A DNA stretch of 64,000 nt, taken from assembly GCA_008973525.1 (NCBI GenBank), contig WACJ01000396.1:124001-188000 (forward strand), in the 5' to 3' direction. Under the pieces are notes generated by a model. It had not been told where the DNA came from, searched no databases, and worked only from the letters and a program-made list of their open reading frames with translations. Positions 1 through 12,779 of this stretch are shown here, in pieces. The stretch's first letter is position 1, and each line of letters begins with the position of its first letter. This DNA comes from Stenopsyche tienmushanensis (lineage: Eukaryota; Arthropoda; Insecta; Trichoptera; Stenopsychidae). The translations under genes and the position numbers were made by a program.

Positions 1-261
1 ATATGAAATATACATCAATGGGAGTGAACATATTCGAGGGTAGATCAAAAATTAAAATTTAAAAGCGATCTTCTTCACCAATTGTAAAATGTAGCTTTTT
101 ACAATTCTACTTAAACATATTCCCAAAATCATGCATATTTTTCAAGTCACATAAACATAAAACTGATAAATATTTTTAGCACAAAATTTAAGCATAATTA
201 ATTTCAATATCTCATCATTTTCAACACGCATTGATAAATATTTAAAAGTGGAAGACTAGAC

Positions 262-276
262 AAGAAGAAGAAGAAG
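262..276. repeat. (AAG)5 microsatellite
   Basis: Five perfect AAG units in a purine-rich stretch. It lies about 50 bp before the first copy of a dispersed repeat family. There is no sign that it is coding. Confidence 0.8.
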
Positions 277-326
277 ACTTATTCAGAGATCCATTCCAAC
301 CTAAAATTCTTGTCAATGTATCTTTA

Positions 327-690
327 ACCCTTTAAAGAGATAAGACACAGAGTTGTATCCGAATTCCAGTGATTCAGAAATAGTATTCTTACACGTTGAG
401 CTCAGAAATAGACAGAGATAAAGAGTGTCTTTCACGTTGAGTTTGGAGATAAACAGAGACGGAGAGAGTACCTTGCAGGTTGAAGATTGAGAATGGGAGA
501 CAGAAACGGAGAGAGTATCTTGCGTACATCGTACGATTGTATAGATTGTTAACCCAAATTTATTGACAAATGTGATATGTGAATGATTTAATTTCAAGTG
601 TATTGTTTATGTTTACTTGAAGAAATAACCGAAAATGTTGTGCTATCAACAGTGTTTATTTATTTATGTACAAGCTTCATACACGCTGCG
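327..690 (+). repeat. Dispersed repeat with a ~43-bp internal minisatellite, copy 1
   Basis: This block recurs at 35134-35436, and its central part recurs at 57376-57500. The shared outer parts begin near CCCTTTAAAGAGATAAGAC and end near TTCATACACGCTGCG. The centre is a short tandem array: units start at about 388, 429 and 472 with lengths near 41, 43 and 47 bp, each with the pattern CTTnCACGTTGAG followed by ACAGAGA-rich sequence. The array ends at CTTGCGTACATCGTACG. A minus-strand open frame across it is a by-product of the repeat. The left edge reads TTAACCCTTT, which recalls a piggyBac-type TTAA target, but no matching right end is seen. The family is not recognised by name. Confidence 0.7.
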
Positions 691-3600
691 ACGATCCTGA
701 CTGATAAGTGGATTAATACGGATGATAAGTGGTGGACATACAAATATAACATTTATGTTTATGATACTATTTGAGAATTTCGTCCAAAAACTTTTTTTTG
801 ATAAGATGAATAATTTCATTCACAGGATCAAATTTCATTCGTTACACGATACTTCGTTTTATTTGATTTTTTTGCAAAATTGTCCCTAATTTTCTTATAC
901 ATATCGACTTTTTTCCAAGTTTGACATGTGATTGACGTATGATATATTAAATGTGCTTGAAAACAGTCCCGTTTAAATTTGATCGACCCTCGTATTAGTT
1001 TTTATGGTGTCAGAAAGACAAACGAGTGTATGAAATAATTATTCTAATATTTATAGAGGCAGATAGATAGTCTTCTATTGCTAAAGGAAGTTCGTGAGAA
1101 CCGATCAAAAGCGCTCACAAAATTAGCTCCAAGAAAAAAAATCGAGCCGTCCCCTTGGCGTATCTCAACCGGGACTAACAAACCATTAATATACTGTGTC
1201 ATACAATCCGACATTATATATTATGTATTTTGTTGCTGTTTGTTATGAAAAAAATGCGTATGAAATTTCTAACATAATACTTATTTACAATAAAACATAA
1301 TTTGTTGCTACAAATCGATTTTTGTAGATGACAAGCGGAACGAATCGCATTAACGGCATGGATTTATACAAGCGGACAATGGACAAACCCCATAGAAATT
1401 CTTCCGACGCATTAATATTAAATTATTTATTTTTACAGCGGACGTTAATGGGTTGTGTTCGTATTTGATATAATTAATTATCGCTAATTTATTTGCGTGC
1501 TCAATGACCAAAACCGACCGTGATTATTTTAATCGCCCCGACATTGCATATTTTCGAGCGACCTAAGTACATAACCAGTCCCATTTTTGTTCATATGCTC
1601 AAAATATAAGAGAGTTATGAAATGGCCCGATAGCTATAGTTATAATAGCAGGTGAGGTATTGGTTAATTATATATAATTATGCTATTCTAGACTGTCAGG
1701 AAAGGCGAGCTTAAGTAGTGTAAGCATTTGGAGAATGAATTTGATCATGTAACTTCGGGCTTAAAAAATCATATTTAATCGGGCATCCCGTACTTGGAGA
1801 GCTGTTGACGACTTTGATCATGTTATTAAATCCGCGTTTGATATTAAGCGCAAATAAGGTTGCGCATATTTCAACCGGCGGATAAGATCAGAAAATAAAT
1901 ATATTTGTCGATGAATCCAAGTTCGTCCCTGTGTCACAATATTTTATTCGAATCGATCGGGATACGCCCACTTTTACGCGGATTGCATATGATTGTCTTA
2001 GATTTAAATATGCTCGATTCCAATTGGTTGATTAATTTTGATGTACAATTTATAAATATTATCAAATGCTTCTCAATCAATACAATTACAAAAAATATAA
2101 AATATTTAATTTAATTTCAATACCGATTTCAATGTCGACATTCCAACCATGAGACTTTATTAGACACATTTTTTATGGTATTCCTCATTGCGACACGTAC
2201 ACTCCGTGGTATACGGCGAAGCGTTCAAAGAGCTAACATAAATATTTAAATTGTCATCGGCACGTTTGTCTTGTACAAAAAATATTATTCTAATAAATAA
2301 AAAGGCACAAAAAATGGAATAAACCAATATTAAACGTTGATTGAAATGCGGTAATAAAAGCAGATTACATTACGTGCGGTTACGACGAAACTCCTTTGTG
2401 TGCTTTGATTGTGTACTTCGATGCCGATTCTTTGTTTCACATCGAATATAAACCTTTTTTTTCCTTCGTGTAAATCGAGCTTAAATCGTTCCATTCCTAA
2501 TGTCAACGGTCGATAATCTTATCCATAAATCGAAATGAGTATGATCAAATTTTGCGCCCTATTTTAATGAGTGTCATAAATTACGATCGAGGATTTCCCC
2601 GGGCTCCACTCGTAATAGGATGTCGTTTAAAATGAAGGATTATTAAACAGAAACGCTGCCGCAATAAGATGGCTGCTTATCTATCGTCTTTTCCACGTGT
2701 TTGTTTCAGCAAGCTGATTGGCCGCCAACTAAATAACCGTTTAGGGCAGTTTACCCGCAACACCTTAACAGGCAGGTGCAAACTGTTGCATCGCCATCGG
2801 GGTCCAGTCAAAATATTTGATTCATAACAAAATGGTGCATTCATATTTATATTTTTTGTTATTGAAATAGCAACTATGATGGAGTTTTTCTTACGATGAT
2901 ACATTTTTAATGATGAAAAGTTTTCGCCGTCAATCTAAAATTGTTACTTTTATCATCTTTCAGTTAAATAGAATCATTTCAAAGATAAATTCACAAATGA
3001 TCTAAGCCTTTTTCTATATAAACATTAAAATGTGTTTATTTTTTCCAACGAATTTAGGGAAAATGTATGTATTGTCAAAAGATCTACTTCATATTCTTTA
3101 TCTACATTTACATTGAGAAAATCAAATGTTGTAATATATATTTTCAACCATATTCGGTAGTATTATTTATAGATTATTCGAATAAATAATAAATCTTTAA
3201 TATCAAGGTGCATATCGAGAAGGGTACAGTCTTTGGAATAGGAACATCTGAGAGCTAAATACACTCAAACATATTTTTGTGTGATTTCGAAGTTATGCGG
3301 TTTTTTTTCAATGTTATAAAGAGAACGTATCGAGGAATTTTGGATAAAATATAAAATAAATCATCAACACTAACCGAAATTTGACCGACTAAAAAAAATA
3401 TATTTAGGTTATTTAGATTTTTGAAAAAATAAATTTCGTTTTTTTGCATTTTTCCAATGTTGTGGCTTTTAAAAATACATTCTACAAAGGAATTTCTAAA
3501 ACTTCAACTACTTACGGAGTTATAGGTATTTTAGTGACCCAGCAACTAGGCCTGGTCCTACCATAATGAAATCTTTTAACGGGTTTTTCTCGAAACTACA

Positions 3601-5897
3601 ATTTTCAACCCGGTTGACATGACATCTCAAGTTTTAATTAATGAATTTACTTCAAACTGGGTACTAATCTTTTCTATATAGCCCTTTAATTATTCCTACC
3701 AGATTTATGTCAAAATTTATTTTGTAACTATTTTAAAAAATATTAAAACTGTGCCAAAATAAGGCCAAAAACTTGACTTGACTTGAATTTTTTTTAAACA
3801 GTCGGTATTTTGTGTTTTTTTTTTTTTGAGTTAGGGACTATAGTGACATCTTTACTAATTATGAATTATATTGTTGAAAAGAAAAAATCTACACAGAACA
3901 ATGATGACATTGACACTGTGTATACAATTTCTTCCGAAGAAGAGAGGTTTTGAGTCATATCGAAAATCGCAATTTTACCACGTCCTTTAAATGTTACCAA
4001 AAATATTATTTTTTAATTGCCTCATTGTTGTCCTGTTTTTTTTATTAACTTTTTTTATGCGATTTTGAATATATTTTATATAGCTGTTTCAAAGTTATGC
4101 GGTTTTTAAAATCCAGAATTTATCAATTTCTTCCAATTTATCCTCCTTCTGTCTAATTTATCCTTTTCCAGCATTTTATTTCCAAACTGCAGGAAAAAAA
4201 TTGCCAAATTTATATGAGGAGACATTTCATCGACATGAATTGACAATTGATTGGGAAAATTAGGGGTTTTCCAGTTTCTGACCGCAGATATAACAATTTT
4301 TGGTTCATAAGCATAGTTTTCCCTCGTGTGATGAATGTATGTGGTCATCATCTCACTGTCTTTTACAAACCTAAATTTGATGGATGAAAAAATGAAATGA
4401 TTGAATTTAAACCTAATGAGCAAGACAAAAAACTTGCAACCTTCAAACACTAACCATTTTTATCAAAACTTTAAAAGATAAACATCAAATACAAATTACA
4501 AAAGGGTGCGAATATCTAATTCATGCAGTTTTTGCTTAAAAAATTAATAAATCATACACTCAAAGTCTAATTCACTAATATTATATTGATGTTAATCTGT
4601 AATTAATGTATTTTATCGATGATTATTTTTCAGGTTACGTTGGAATTGGTAAAATATATTAAGCCTCATCATAATTATTATATATTTTGGACGTTTTCTG
4701 TATAATGTTGGTACAGATCTTTGTTAATTTAACATCTGAGAAAATGTAGGTATAATTACAATTCAGAAAATATTGACTGCCCTTCTTCAAGCCGTTTAAT
4801 ATACAGCAGCAAATAATTTTGTCATCCACCTCGGGACGAAATTGAGGGCACGTAAATATTTAGTTATAGGCCCCGAAAGAATCGATTGACCGCGTCCGTT
4901 ATGAAATTATGTCTCGCGTGGTGAATTTAATATCTCGTTAAGGAAACAATCGTTCTGAAAATGTGTGCAGCCTAATAGGAACGAAGAAGATGCGTCTAAC
5001 ACCTTTCTTTGGAGGCCCAACTGCCGACAGCCGCACGCCCTCACGCGAAAATGCGAGCACGCATCGGTGCGGGCGCGATGCAACACGCACGAGCTGACCC
5101 GGGGCAAAACCGCCCTACATGCAACCCCAAAACTAACGGTGCCGCCGTACTTTAAAGGAGTTTATTGCTTTTGAAAAATGAAATAATATTCGAATGACGT
5201 GATCTGGCGACGAACGGGTGTTGATTATGTCATAATGCATCATCACGACACCGATTGCCACTCTCATCAAATAACTATCATTACGAATCGTAGATACGAC
5301 AATCCCATGTATTATGCATTTTATTTATAGATATAATTAAGTGTAAGACACGTAAAATATAATGGCTCTTTCTACCTTGTATTCCAACGATTTTATATAA
5401 TTATCGTCATAACATAACACGATTGGATGTCCAGATGCTTGAACGTAGAATCTTAATGCATCTTAGCTAGTCTATAAGAGAGTGAAACGTATACCATTAG
5501 CAATAATTTAGCTTAAAATCGAAAGCACATACATCATAGGAAAAATATATCAATGCAATTCTTTAATAATTTATTGCTTTAATAAACTATCACATTGTAG
5601 AACGATTTATATCCTACTGATTGTCACCACATTAGATGACTTATTGTTGGAATAATGGATTAGTTTATTAGTGGAAAAACGCTCAAAATGTCTCACAAAG
5701 GGGGTGGCTCTCTTATAAAGATCATCGACATTGATCTTCTGAATATAAATATGTTAATTAGTGATTTTAATGATCAAAGGAAAAATTAAGTAACATATTT
5801 ATAGATCACATAAATCAAATGAGCGAAGAAGATATTGAAATATAATCAAAAATCAATACATAAAATATACACATTGATCTTAAGTTGTAATAATATA
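691..5897. other. AT-rich non-coding DNA, no gene recognised
   Basis: No open frame here has a recognisable domain or coding-like composition. Two GC-richer islands stand out: about 2680-2820 and about 4960-5160. Both carry overlapping open frames on both strands, which GC-rich non-coding DNA produces by chance. A block at about 3530-4450 has long T runs and two copies of the phrase AGTTATGCGGTTTTT (near 3291 and 4093), and looks like decayed repeat. A 114-codon minus-strand frame at 4106-4450 has no recognised homology. Confidence 0.5.
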
Positions 5898-6008
5898 TCA
5901 CTTAATAAGTTCTTAAGATATTTTTTAATGAAAAAATTGCGAAAAATCTACTCAAAATGAAAAAGAAATAAATTTAAAGTGGAAAAAATCCTACGAACTT
6001 ATTAAGTA
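5898..6008. mobile_element. Short MITE with TCACTTAATAAGTT-type ends
   Basis: A 111-bp unit bounded by inverted ends: TCACTTAATAAGTTC on the left and GAACTTATTAAGTA on the right, with ATCCTAC just inside the right end. The same ends bound a 563-bp element at 21456-22018, and a right end occurs near 51441. The core has no coding capacity, so this is a non-autonomous miniature element, probably mobilised by a Tc1/mariner-type transposase. That last point is inference from end sequence and size. Confidence 0.6.
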
Positions 6009-9000
6009 ATTTGTTAAATTTGAACTGCAATAGCAATAGTTTTTTACCCTCTTTCATATCATACATATCGATGCGTTCTTAACAATTTCATACTTTGCAC
6101 ATGATTAAGCCCAATACTTAATATTTATCGGGAAGCTAATATTTTTGATCGTTCCGTACACATGGAAGAATACAACGCAATCGTAGTTTGGGTGTTTTTT
6201 TTGTCTGTCAATACCTATTATCTCTTTTTATTCGGCCATCACGCAATGGCCACTTTTAATAGAATAAACAGCAATCAGGCAATCTATTAACAACCTTTTT
6301 TTCTATTAAGGGGTACACTTTTTGCTGAAGGAAGATTGTCATCGACGCTTTCAAAAACGTACGGTTTTCGTGTTCGTGCAATTGTGCCATTCGTGATAAT
6401 CGGCGTTTTTTTGTGGATGCCCTTTGTTCACTTCGCAACATATTAAAATTAATAACGATGAAATACCTCCAATTTGCTGTTTAACGAGCGTAAAATGTCA
6501 TATTTTGCAGCGACTAAATGATTGATAAACCAAATGCAAAAACAAATCCAACTTTCTTCTTAAATATCCGTTACAGATGCTTACTCAAACCTTTATGATG
6601 AGAGTTCAAGATCTCATCCACGGTAACAACACGGCTTTATAAATGTTTGTGTTAAATCTTTAAGGGCTGAAAATATGATCATTTCTCCGTGGACTTGAGA
6701 TATTCAATCGCATGAAAATAAATTTTCTTTAATACTTTGTACTTATACAATCTGTGTATATATTATATTAGTCGGTACATTAAAGTTCCATTAAAATCAC
6801 ATAATTTAGAAGTGGTTCAATAAAAATGAAAAGAAACGGCTACCTGTAACCGTGCACGTATAACCGCCGTTTTTAAAAGCTCGGCTCGCGTACGGATTGC
6901 TTAAATAGAAAGCCTGAATATTCAACATGCGATTAAGCCCTCGATATCCTGGGGGTGTTGAATAAAACACAAAAAAATACTCAGGTGCACCCGAGACTAT
7001 TTCTGTTTAAATAATGCATTGATTCGTTAAAGCATTTCACAATGCAGGACGTAAAAGCTCGTTGGAATAAAGCTTTGAATTTATCATTCTGAAATTGATT
7101 GCAATTGAAACTTCGAGGGCAACGTGCAAAATGCATTATTTTTGAAATGTTATATTATAATTAACACTTAAAACTTTTTTATGGTGTTTAATCGATTTAA
7201 AAAAAATATTAACTATATATTTTTGCAAAATTAGAACTAATTTAAAAAATATATAAACAAAAAGAGTTTGCGAAATTTTAGATTCTTCATAAAAACGTCC
7301 TTTTACTAGTGCTAATTTTATGACATTAGGCAATTGTGATGCTCGTACTATTCACTTTGATGTCTTGATATTAAGTGTATGTCAAGGTATATACATTAAT
7401 TAAATTACTGTGTCATTGAATGAGCATTAAAGAAGGCCTATCTTTGCAGTTGAATAATTGTTGCATAATATGATAATGATGCTTCATCATAGAATCATGG
7501 CAATAATTTCATAGATCGCTGAATTTTAAATAGAAATTTGCAAAATTTACCTCTCTCCAAGTTCGAAAATTTAAATTTGTCCTTATCGATCGAATATCTA
7601 AACGGGAATTCACTCGGAACAGAACGATTGATGGTTTTAATTCCCAAATATTTTAGAAGGAACGTATTTAGTTCGGCAATCTTTGAATTATCAAGTCAAT
7701 CAAAAAACCATCGAAGCAAGCTTCGTTCCGACCAAAAAATTACACCCAAAGATTGATTTATCTAGAATAATATCTCATTTATGGCAACCGCGTGTAATTT
7801 TTTTCTATTATTCCATGCAATAAACTATAAAATTATGCATATGAATGTATAACTCACATCTGGTTTTTCATCGAGCGCCGGCCCAATTTTCAGATATAAT
7901 TGTCTGTGAAACTCAAAAATACATCACTACTCTACTTTATCTGGCGAAAAAATCATAATTGATGACTACAAAACAATTTGCCGCATGGTTGTTTTGGTTA
8001 TGGCCATTGTAGCCGGATCGTGGATCACGATCCGGTAACTTTTAGAACTGCAGCGACTCTCACCGATTATTTTCTTACGGAATCCATTAGATTGAAACAA
8101 TATTTAATGTGCGGCTCTTAATGATTTTTTGATCAATGCAACCGCCCGAATCCGAGTTAATAAAGCATAATTTTTCCGGACATACCGCAGATCACGATAA
8201 TTGCTCCAAATGCGCTCATTGGAGTTGTGGAGCGTCGAAATTTGTAAAATTCGACATTTCCATGTGAGCCGGTGTTAAAAAAAGAGATCGTCGCTAATGA
8301 ATCGTCTGCGTTCTCTTCAAATTCATGCATTGCGTGATAGTGTTACATAAAGGATGCTTTATTCAATTTTCGACACATGTTCCAGTTTTCCACAATTGCT
8401 CGCTAACGTTCAATTCCAAAAAATAAATGGAATAAACATTTCATTTTTACAAACATTATAATACAGCACGTAGGTCGTTAAGTGTAATTTTTACAATAAC
8501 GTCATCGACTTGTAATTAGGACGTGAATTTACGACTCGAAGAATTAAGCTTTTTTAGGACACTCCTACGATTCCACATGCTAATGCTTGATTAACATAAA
8601 TAACTCTTTGCACCCGAATGCCAGCATATAAAAATAGCCTTAGAACAATACGAAAAAAATATTTTTAATCCAATTAAAAGTGTGTCAGAAGTTATAGATA
8701 TCGACGATGGATTTAAACAATGATAAAAATCACATTTCAATTTAAGAAAAAATATATTATTTAGAGGTAACCAATACCAAGGTCTATATTGGTTAGTTCT
8801 TGAATTAATTTTGTATAGTTTCTATTTATTAACCTAACCAAATGTTAAAATCAAGTCTCTAGAAAAGTCTTCTATTAATATTAAGATTGCCAAAATCAAA
8901 AAATTGATACATCTTCTTAAAAAGAATAATCAATAATTATGTTTATAATAATAACCAGAATTTCTAAATTATGGTACACATTACATGAAATTGTATGGTA

Positions 9001-10458
9001 TTAAAAATGAAGCATTTTATAAATTTCCCATTTTGGGATGATAAATCCTATTTTTCCTTGTAATTTCGAACTGTGATCAATATTAAGATCATTGACAATG
9101 AAATTACTATTCAATAAGTCTATAATATATAGATAATCAATAATCCATCAACATCACATTCAATCCTAACATTTGAATTTTTGACGTGATCGCCTTCTTC
9201 CATTTCTTCTACAGCTAAATCATTCAATCCTTTACCTATTATTAAATGGATGAAAATAATATTATTCGATTCAAATTTATCTTATGTTGGGATTAAAATT
9301 ATTTGCGACATGTATTTATGGTGGGGTTTTTTTAATTTTACAACCTGACTGTTATCAAATTTCTGAAACGGTTAAAAAAATTTCTTCCAATATTTTTAAT
9401 ATGGATAATTAGCAAAATTATAAATGGTTAAGGATTATAACTTTTGATCCGAGACCGAAATAGTATATACTGAAGGATAACTATTAGTTTGGATAATTTA
9501 GATTGTGGAAAAACATTTTTACCATAGGGATTGGAACTATTAATATTTCTGATTGATCATATCGCTCAACCTCAATTTCCTGAATTAGAAGAGCTTCATA
9601 GGATCTGCATTCTTAGAAAAGTTTCCTATGGAAATCGCCTATGTCTGACAATTGAGATTATCCTGAAACAATCCAAGTTAAATATATATAAATAATAAAT
9701 AAAAAGTTTAATCAACAGCATAATTTGCCTTAAAATAATAATGAGTCATGTATATCTAATTTATCATACTTAAGTCGAAGGATAACTGTATTATAAAGGA
9801 TGACAATTTAGTCAAGCATTTCAAGGTGCCTTTATACTATGAACAAATTGACAGATTTTCAAATATTCAAATACAATGATTATCAACAAAGGCGTCCGTT
9901 TATTGGCCATTGTTTGTAAGCGGATGACCAAATTGCTTTCAATTTAGTTGACCTTAAGAAAGTCCTGATTCTTCGTAGACAATCGCGACGGAAATGGGAC
10001 GAAATTAATGACTCCGAAGGTCAATAATTGCTGAAAATAATCACCAAAAAAAAAACACCCGAACGAAGCATGAATATATTTTTGACAACTGTCATTGTTT
10101 TGGTCACAAAAAATACACACAACGAACGGCCTTTGTAATGGACCATTAAAGATAATTCAAGGCCGATAGGATCAATCACATTTTTCTGCTGATTGTATAC
10201 CATTATGGCTCTTACGATTCTCATTGTACCGTTTGAATATCAACGGGTTAATAAAACGGACTTAATCAACATGATCGATGGTATTATATTTAATAAATCA
10301 ATTAATGGCTATAGTAATTTGAATTTAAACGACTCATTTGATCTACTTGGATTTTCACTCGTGTCGAATGAATTAAAATTTTCAGCCTTGGTTGCCTACC
10401 AATAATGTGCGTTTAATTACTCATGAGCAATTATTAAGCACATTCGTTGATTCAATAA
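6009..10458. other. AT-rich non-coding DNA
   Basis: No supported gene. Small GC-richer patches occur near 6830-6950 (GTGCACGTATAACCGCC region) and 8110-8300. The rest is low-complexity AT-rich sequence. The short open frames here lack splice context and recognisable domains. Confidence 0.5.
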
Positions 10459-10496
10459 TTAACCTTTTGCATCTTATATATTGCAAAAAGGGTTAA
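10459..10496. repeat. Inverted repeat with TTAACC ends
   Basis: TTAACCTTTTGCA and TGCAAAAAGGGTTAA face each other across about 10 bp, giving a hairpin with one or two imperfections. The termini resemble the TTAACCCTTTGCGG ends of the piggyBac-like element at 39037-39838. This may be two fused element ends left after a deletion. Confidence 0.5.
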
Positions 10497-12755
10497 TGGT
10501 CTCATTTTCAATTTAAATATTAACTTGAGTGAAAAAATGCAGAATCTTTTACGATTTAGCCGTCTCGTCCTTTTTAATCAATGTCTTGCAAGTGCTCATC
10601 GTTTTAATGGCGCCATAAATTCTACCCGCAAAAATAAATTCTTACAATCAGGATATCGACCATGATATTTAATGCTTTTTAATGAAAATCGGCGTATTTA
10701 TTCGCAGACAATTTGCAAAATTGCTATTTGAAATGGAGACATTCGTTACGTATTATAACCATTGCTGAATAACTTCATGTATAGTGTATTATTAAAGCGA
10801 CTGATTTTGTAGCAAAATCTGACTATTGATATAATTTATATATCGACGCTTCCCAAACGTTTTTCATTTGGAAATGTGTAATTTGAGATGGTGGTTTTGC
10901 TTCGCGGCTACGATGTGCGCTGATTTAATGATATTTATAGAGTGCCAACGAGATTATGACGATTTAATGCAAGTGGGTTCAATCTTTTTTGCAAAAAGGT
11001 CAATTTGGCCGTGGAAAATTGTACCGTGAACCGATTTAGCCACGGCAAATTATACCGCGAAATATACACGCGGTTGTTGGAATTTAGCATTTAAAATATT
11101 TATTTTTGCGCTTAAATGGGGCGCCAATTGATGATTTAAAATGAGATCAAATATACATCGTTTAAAAATTGAAAGCAAATTTTTAACAATCCCCAATGTG
11201 GGTAAATACATATAATTTAATTTTTCACATAAATAATACAGATTTTTCATTATTTGGTGTTTGCCAATTCCTACCAAATATATTGATTTGTAGAAAAGTA
11301 TTTGAGAATAAACCGGATGATATTGTTTTGCATTTCACAGCCTTGAAATATGCGTAAAAGAGAAAAACTAAATCAAGGTTTTAGCTTATTTTAATCAAAT
11401 TTCTTTTATAGCAGATATTTGTATTTTGTCATTTATTGCAAGCATTACTTTATAGATGGAATTGTCCATGGTGGAAAAAAACCATAATAGATGAATTTAA
11501 ATTGGGAATTTGAGGCCATCCAAATAACATATTTTTTAAACAAATAATATTACCCATAATTTACATTTTTGGTCACCATTTTTAAACATTTTCTACGTAT
11601 TAAATTTAAGTTATAAGCTGTATATAAAATGCATCAAACTATTAATATGACAATCCAAAAAAATCATTTCAAGTATCCCATTTATCTCAGTGCTTTATTT
11701 GCAATATGTATTAATCTCAATCATTCCTTTTAAAAAATTAGGCTATAAGATTTCCTATTTAGTATAAAGTTATTTTGATGAAAAAGACTTGAGAAATACT
11801 TAAATAATACAAAAACGAATTTTCATTATGTAAATTCACAATCATTTTTTATAGAAATCAATCAGTTTATGACATGAATTATAATCTTTTGAGTGTGCTA
11901 AAAATTTTAATGTATTTTAATGAGCCTATTGATGTTTTTAAAATATCAGAATATTGTATTACAATATCAATTTAACCCCATATAGTATTAATAAATCAAA
12001 TCATTCATCCATTACTTTCTAACATCGTATGCGTCATTATCTTTATAATATTATACATTCCTTAATTTTGACATTTTTAGAATGACTATAGCATTATTCT
12101 TAATTTAAGAGGCGCAATTTCAATATTATGCGTTTTCATATTCATACAGAGGTTTAATAGCTTCTTATATCAACGAAAATCAGGCGAATAATAAAACTGT
12201 AAAATGTTTTCAAAGCTTTCCAAATTTTCCAAACTTAAGTTTTTACACGGAACACTGTTTAAAAGCCAAAATTGACATTTTTTACAGATAAAAAATTAAA
12301 TATCCCCTTTCATTATTTATAAATTCCTTACTAAAAAGAAGTGCTTCAAATTCTTAGTCTAATCTATTTACATTAATTTCAATTAACGAGGCCATTGTCG
12401 TCCATTTTCGCATGTTCCTATGATTTATCTTTCAATTCTCTATTGATCATTTAACCTCATTATTTTATGATAATCATAGTGATCATTGCATTGTTTGTTC
12501 GAAATCATATGCTCACAGAGGGACATATTTCTATAGCTTTGTATGATCTTTAAAATTTACATCAACACTATGATAAAGTATTTTTATGATCGTATTTGAT
12601 AAAAATTAATCAATCAATGATTTTGATATGGTGATCTTTATAGAGAATGTAATTTATTATGTTAGACTAATTAATCCATTATACTCAATGTACACGGTGC
12701 TAGTATTCAAGATATGATAGAACGTAAATGCTAGTAAGCTAGCTAACTATTAATT
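10497..12755. other. AT-rich non-coding DNA
   Basis: No gene recognised. Sequence near 10840-11060 is slightly richer in GC and includes paired GTACCGTGAAC and TACCGCGAAAT phrases. The rest has no structure I can name. Confidence 0.45.
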
Positions 12756-12779
12756 CTAGTTTTGTATAAACAAAACTAG
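12756..12779. repeat. Perfect 10-bp palindrome in a CTAG-rich block
   Basis: CTAGTTTTGT and ACAAAACTAG are perfect reverse complements separated by ATAA. The surrounding 12690-12900 block is full of GCTAG and ACTAG words, and its edges (TACACGGTGCTAGTA on the left, ACTAGTATCTTATGTGCCGG on the right) are partly complementary. A decayed foldback MITE is the likeliest source. Confidence 0.6.

Noticed and set aside
4907..5174. Overlapping open frames on both strands in a GC-rich patch
   Set aside because: Both strands are open at once, which is typical of stop-poor GC-rich DNA; there is no domain, conserved motif or splice context.
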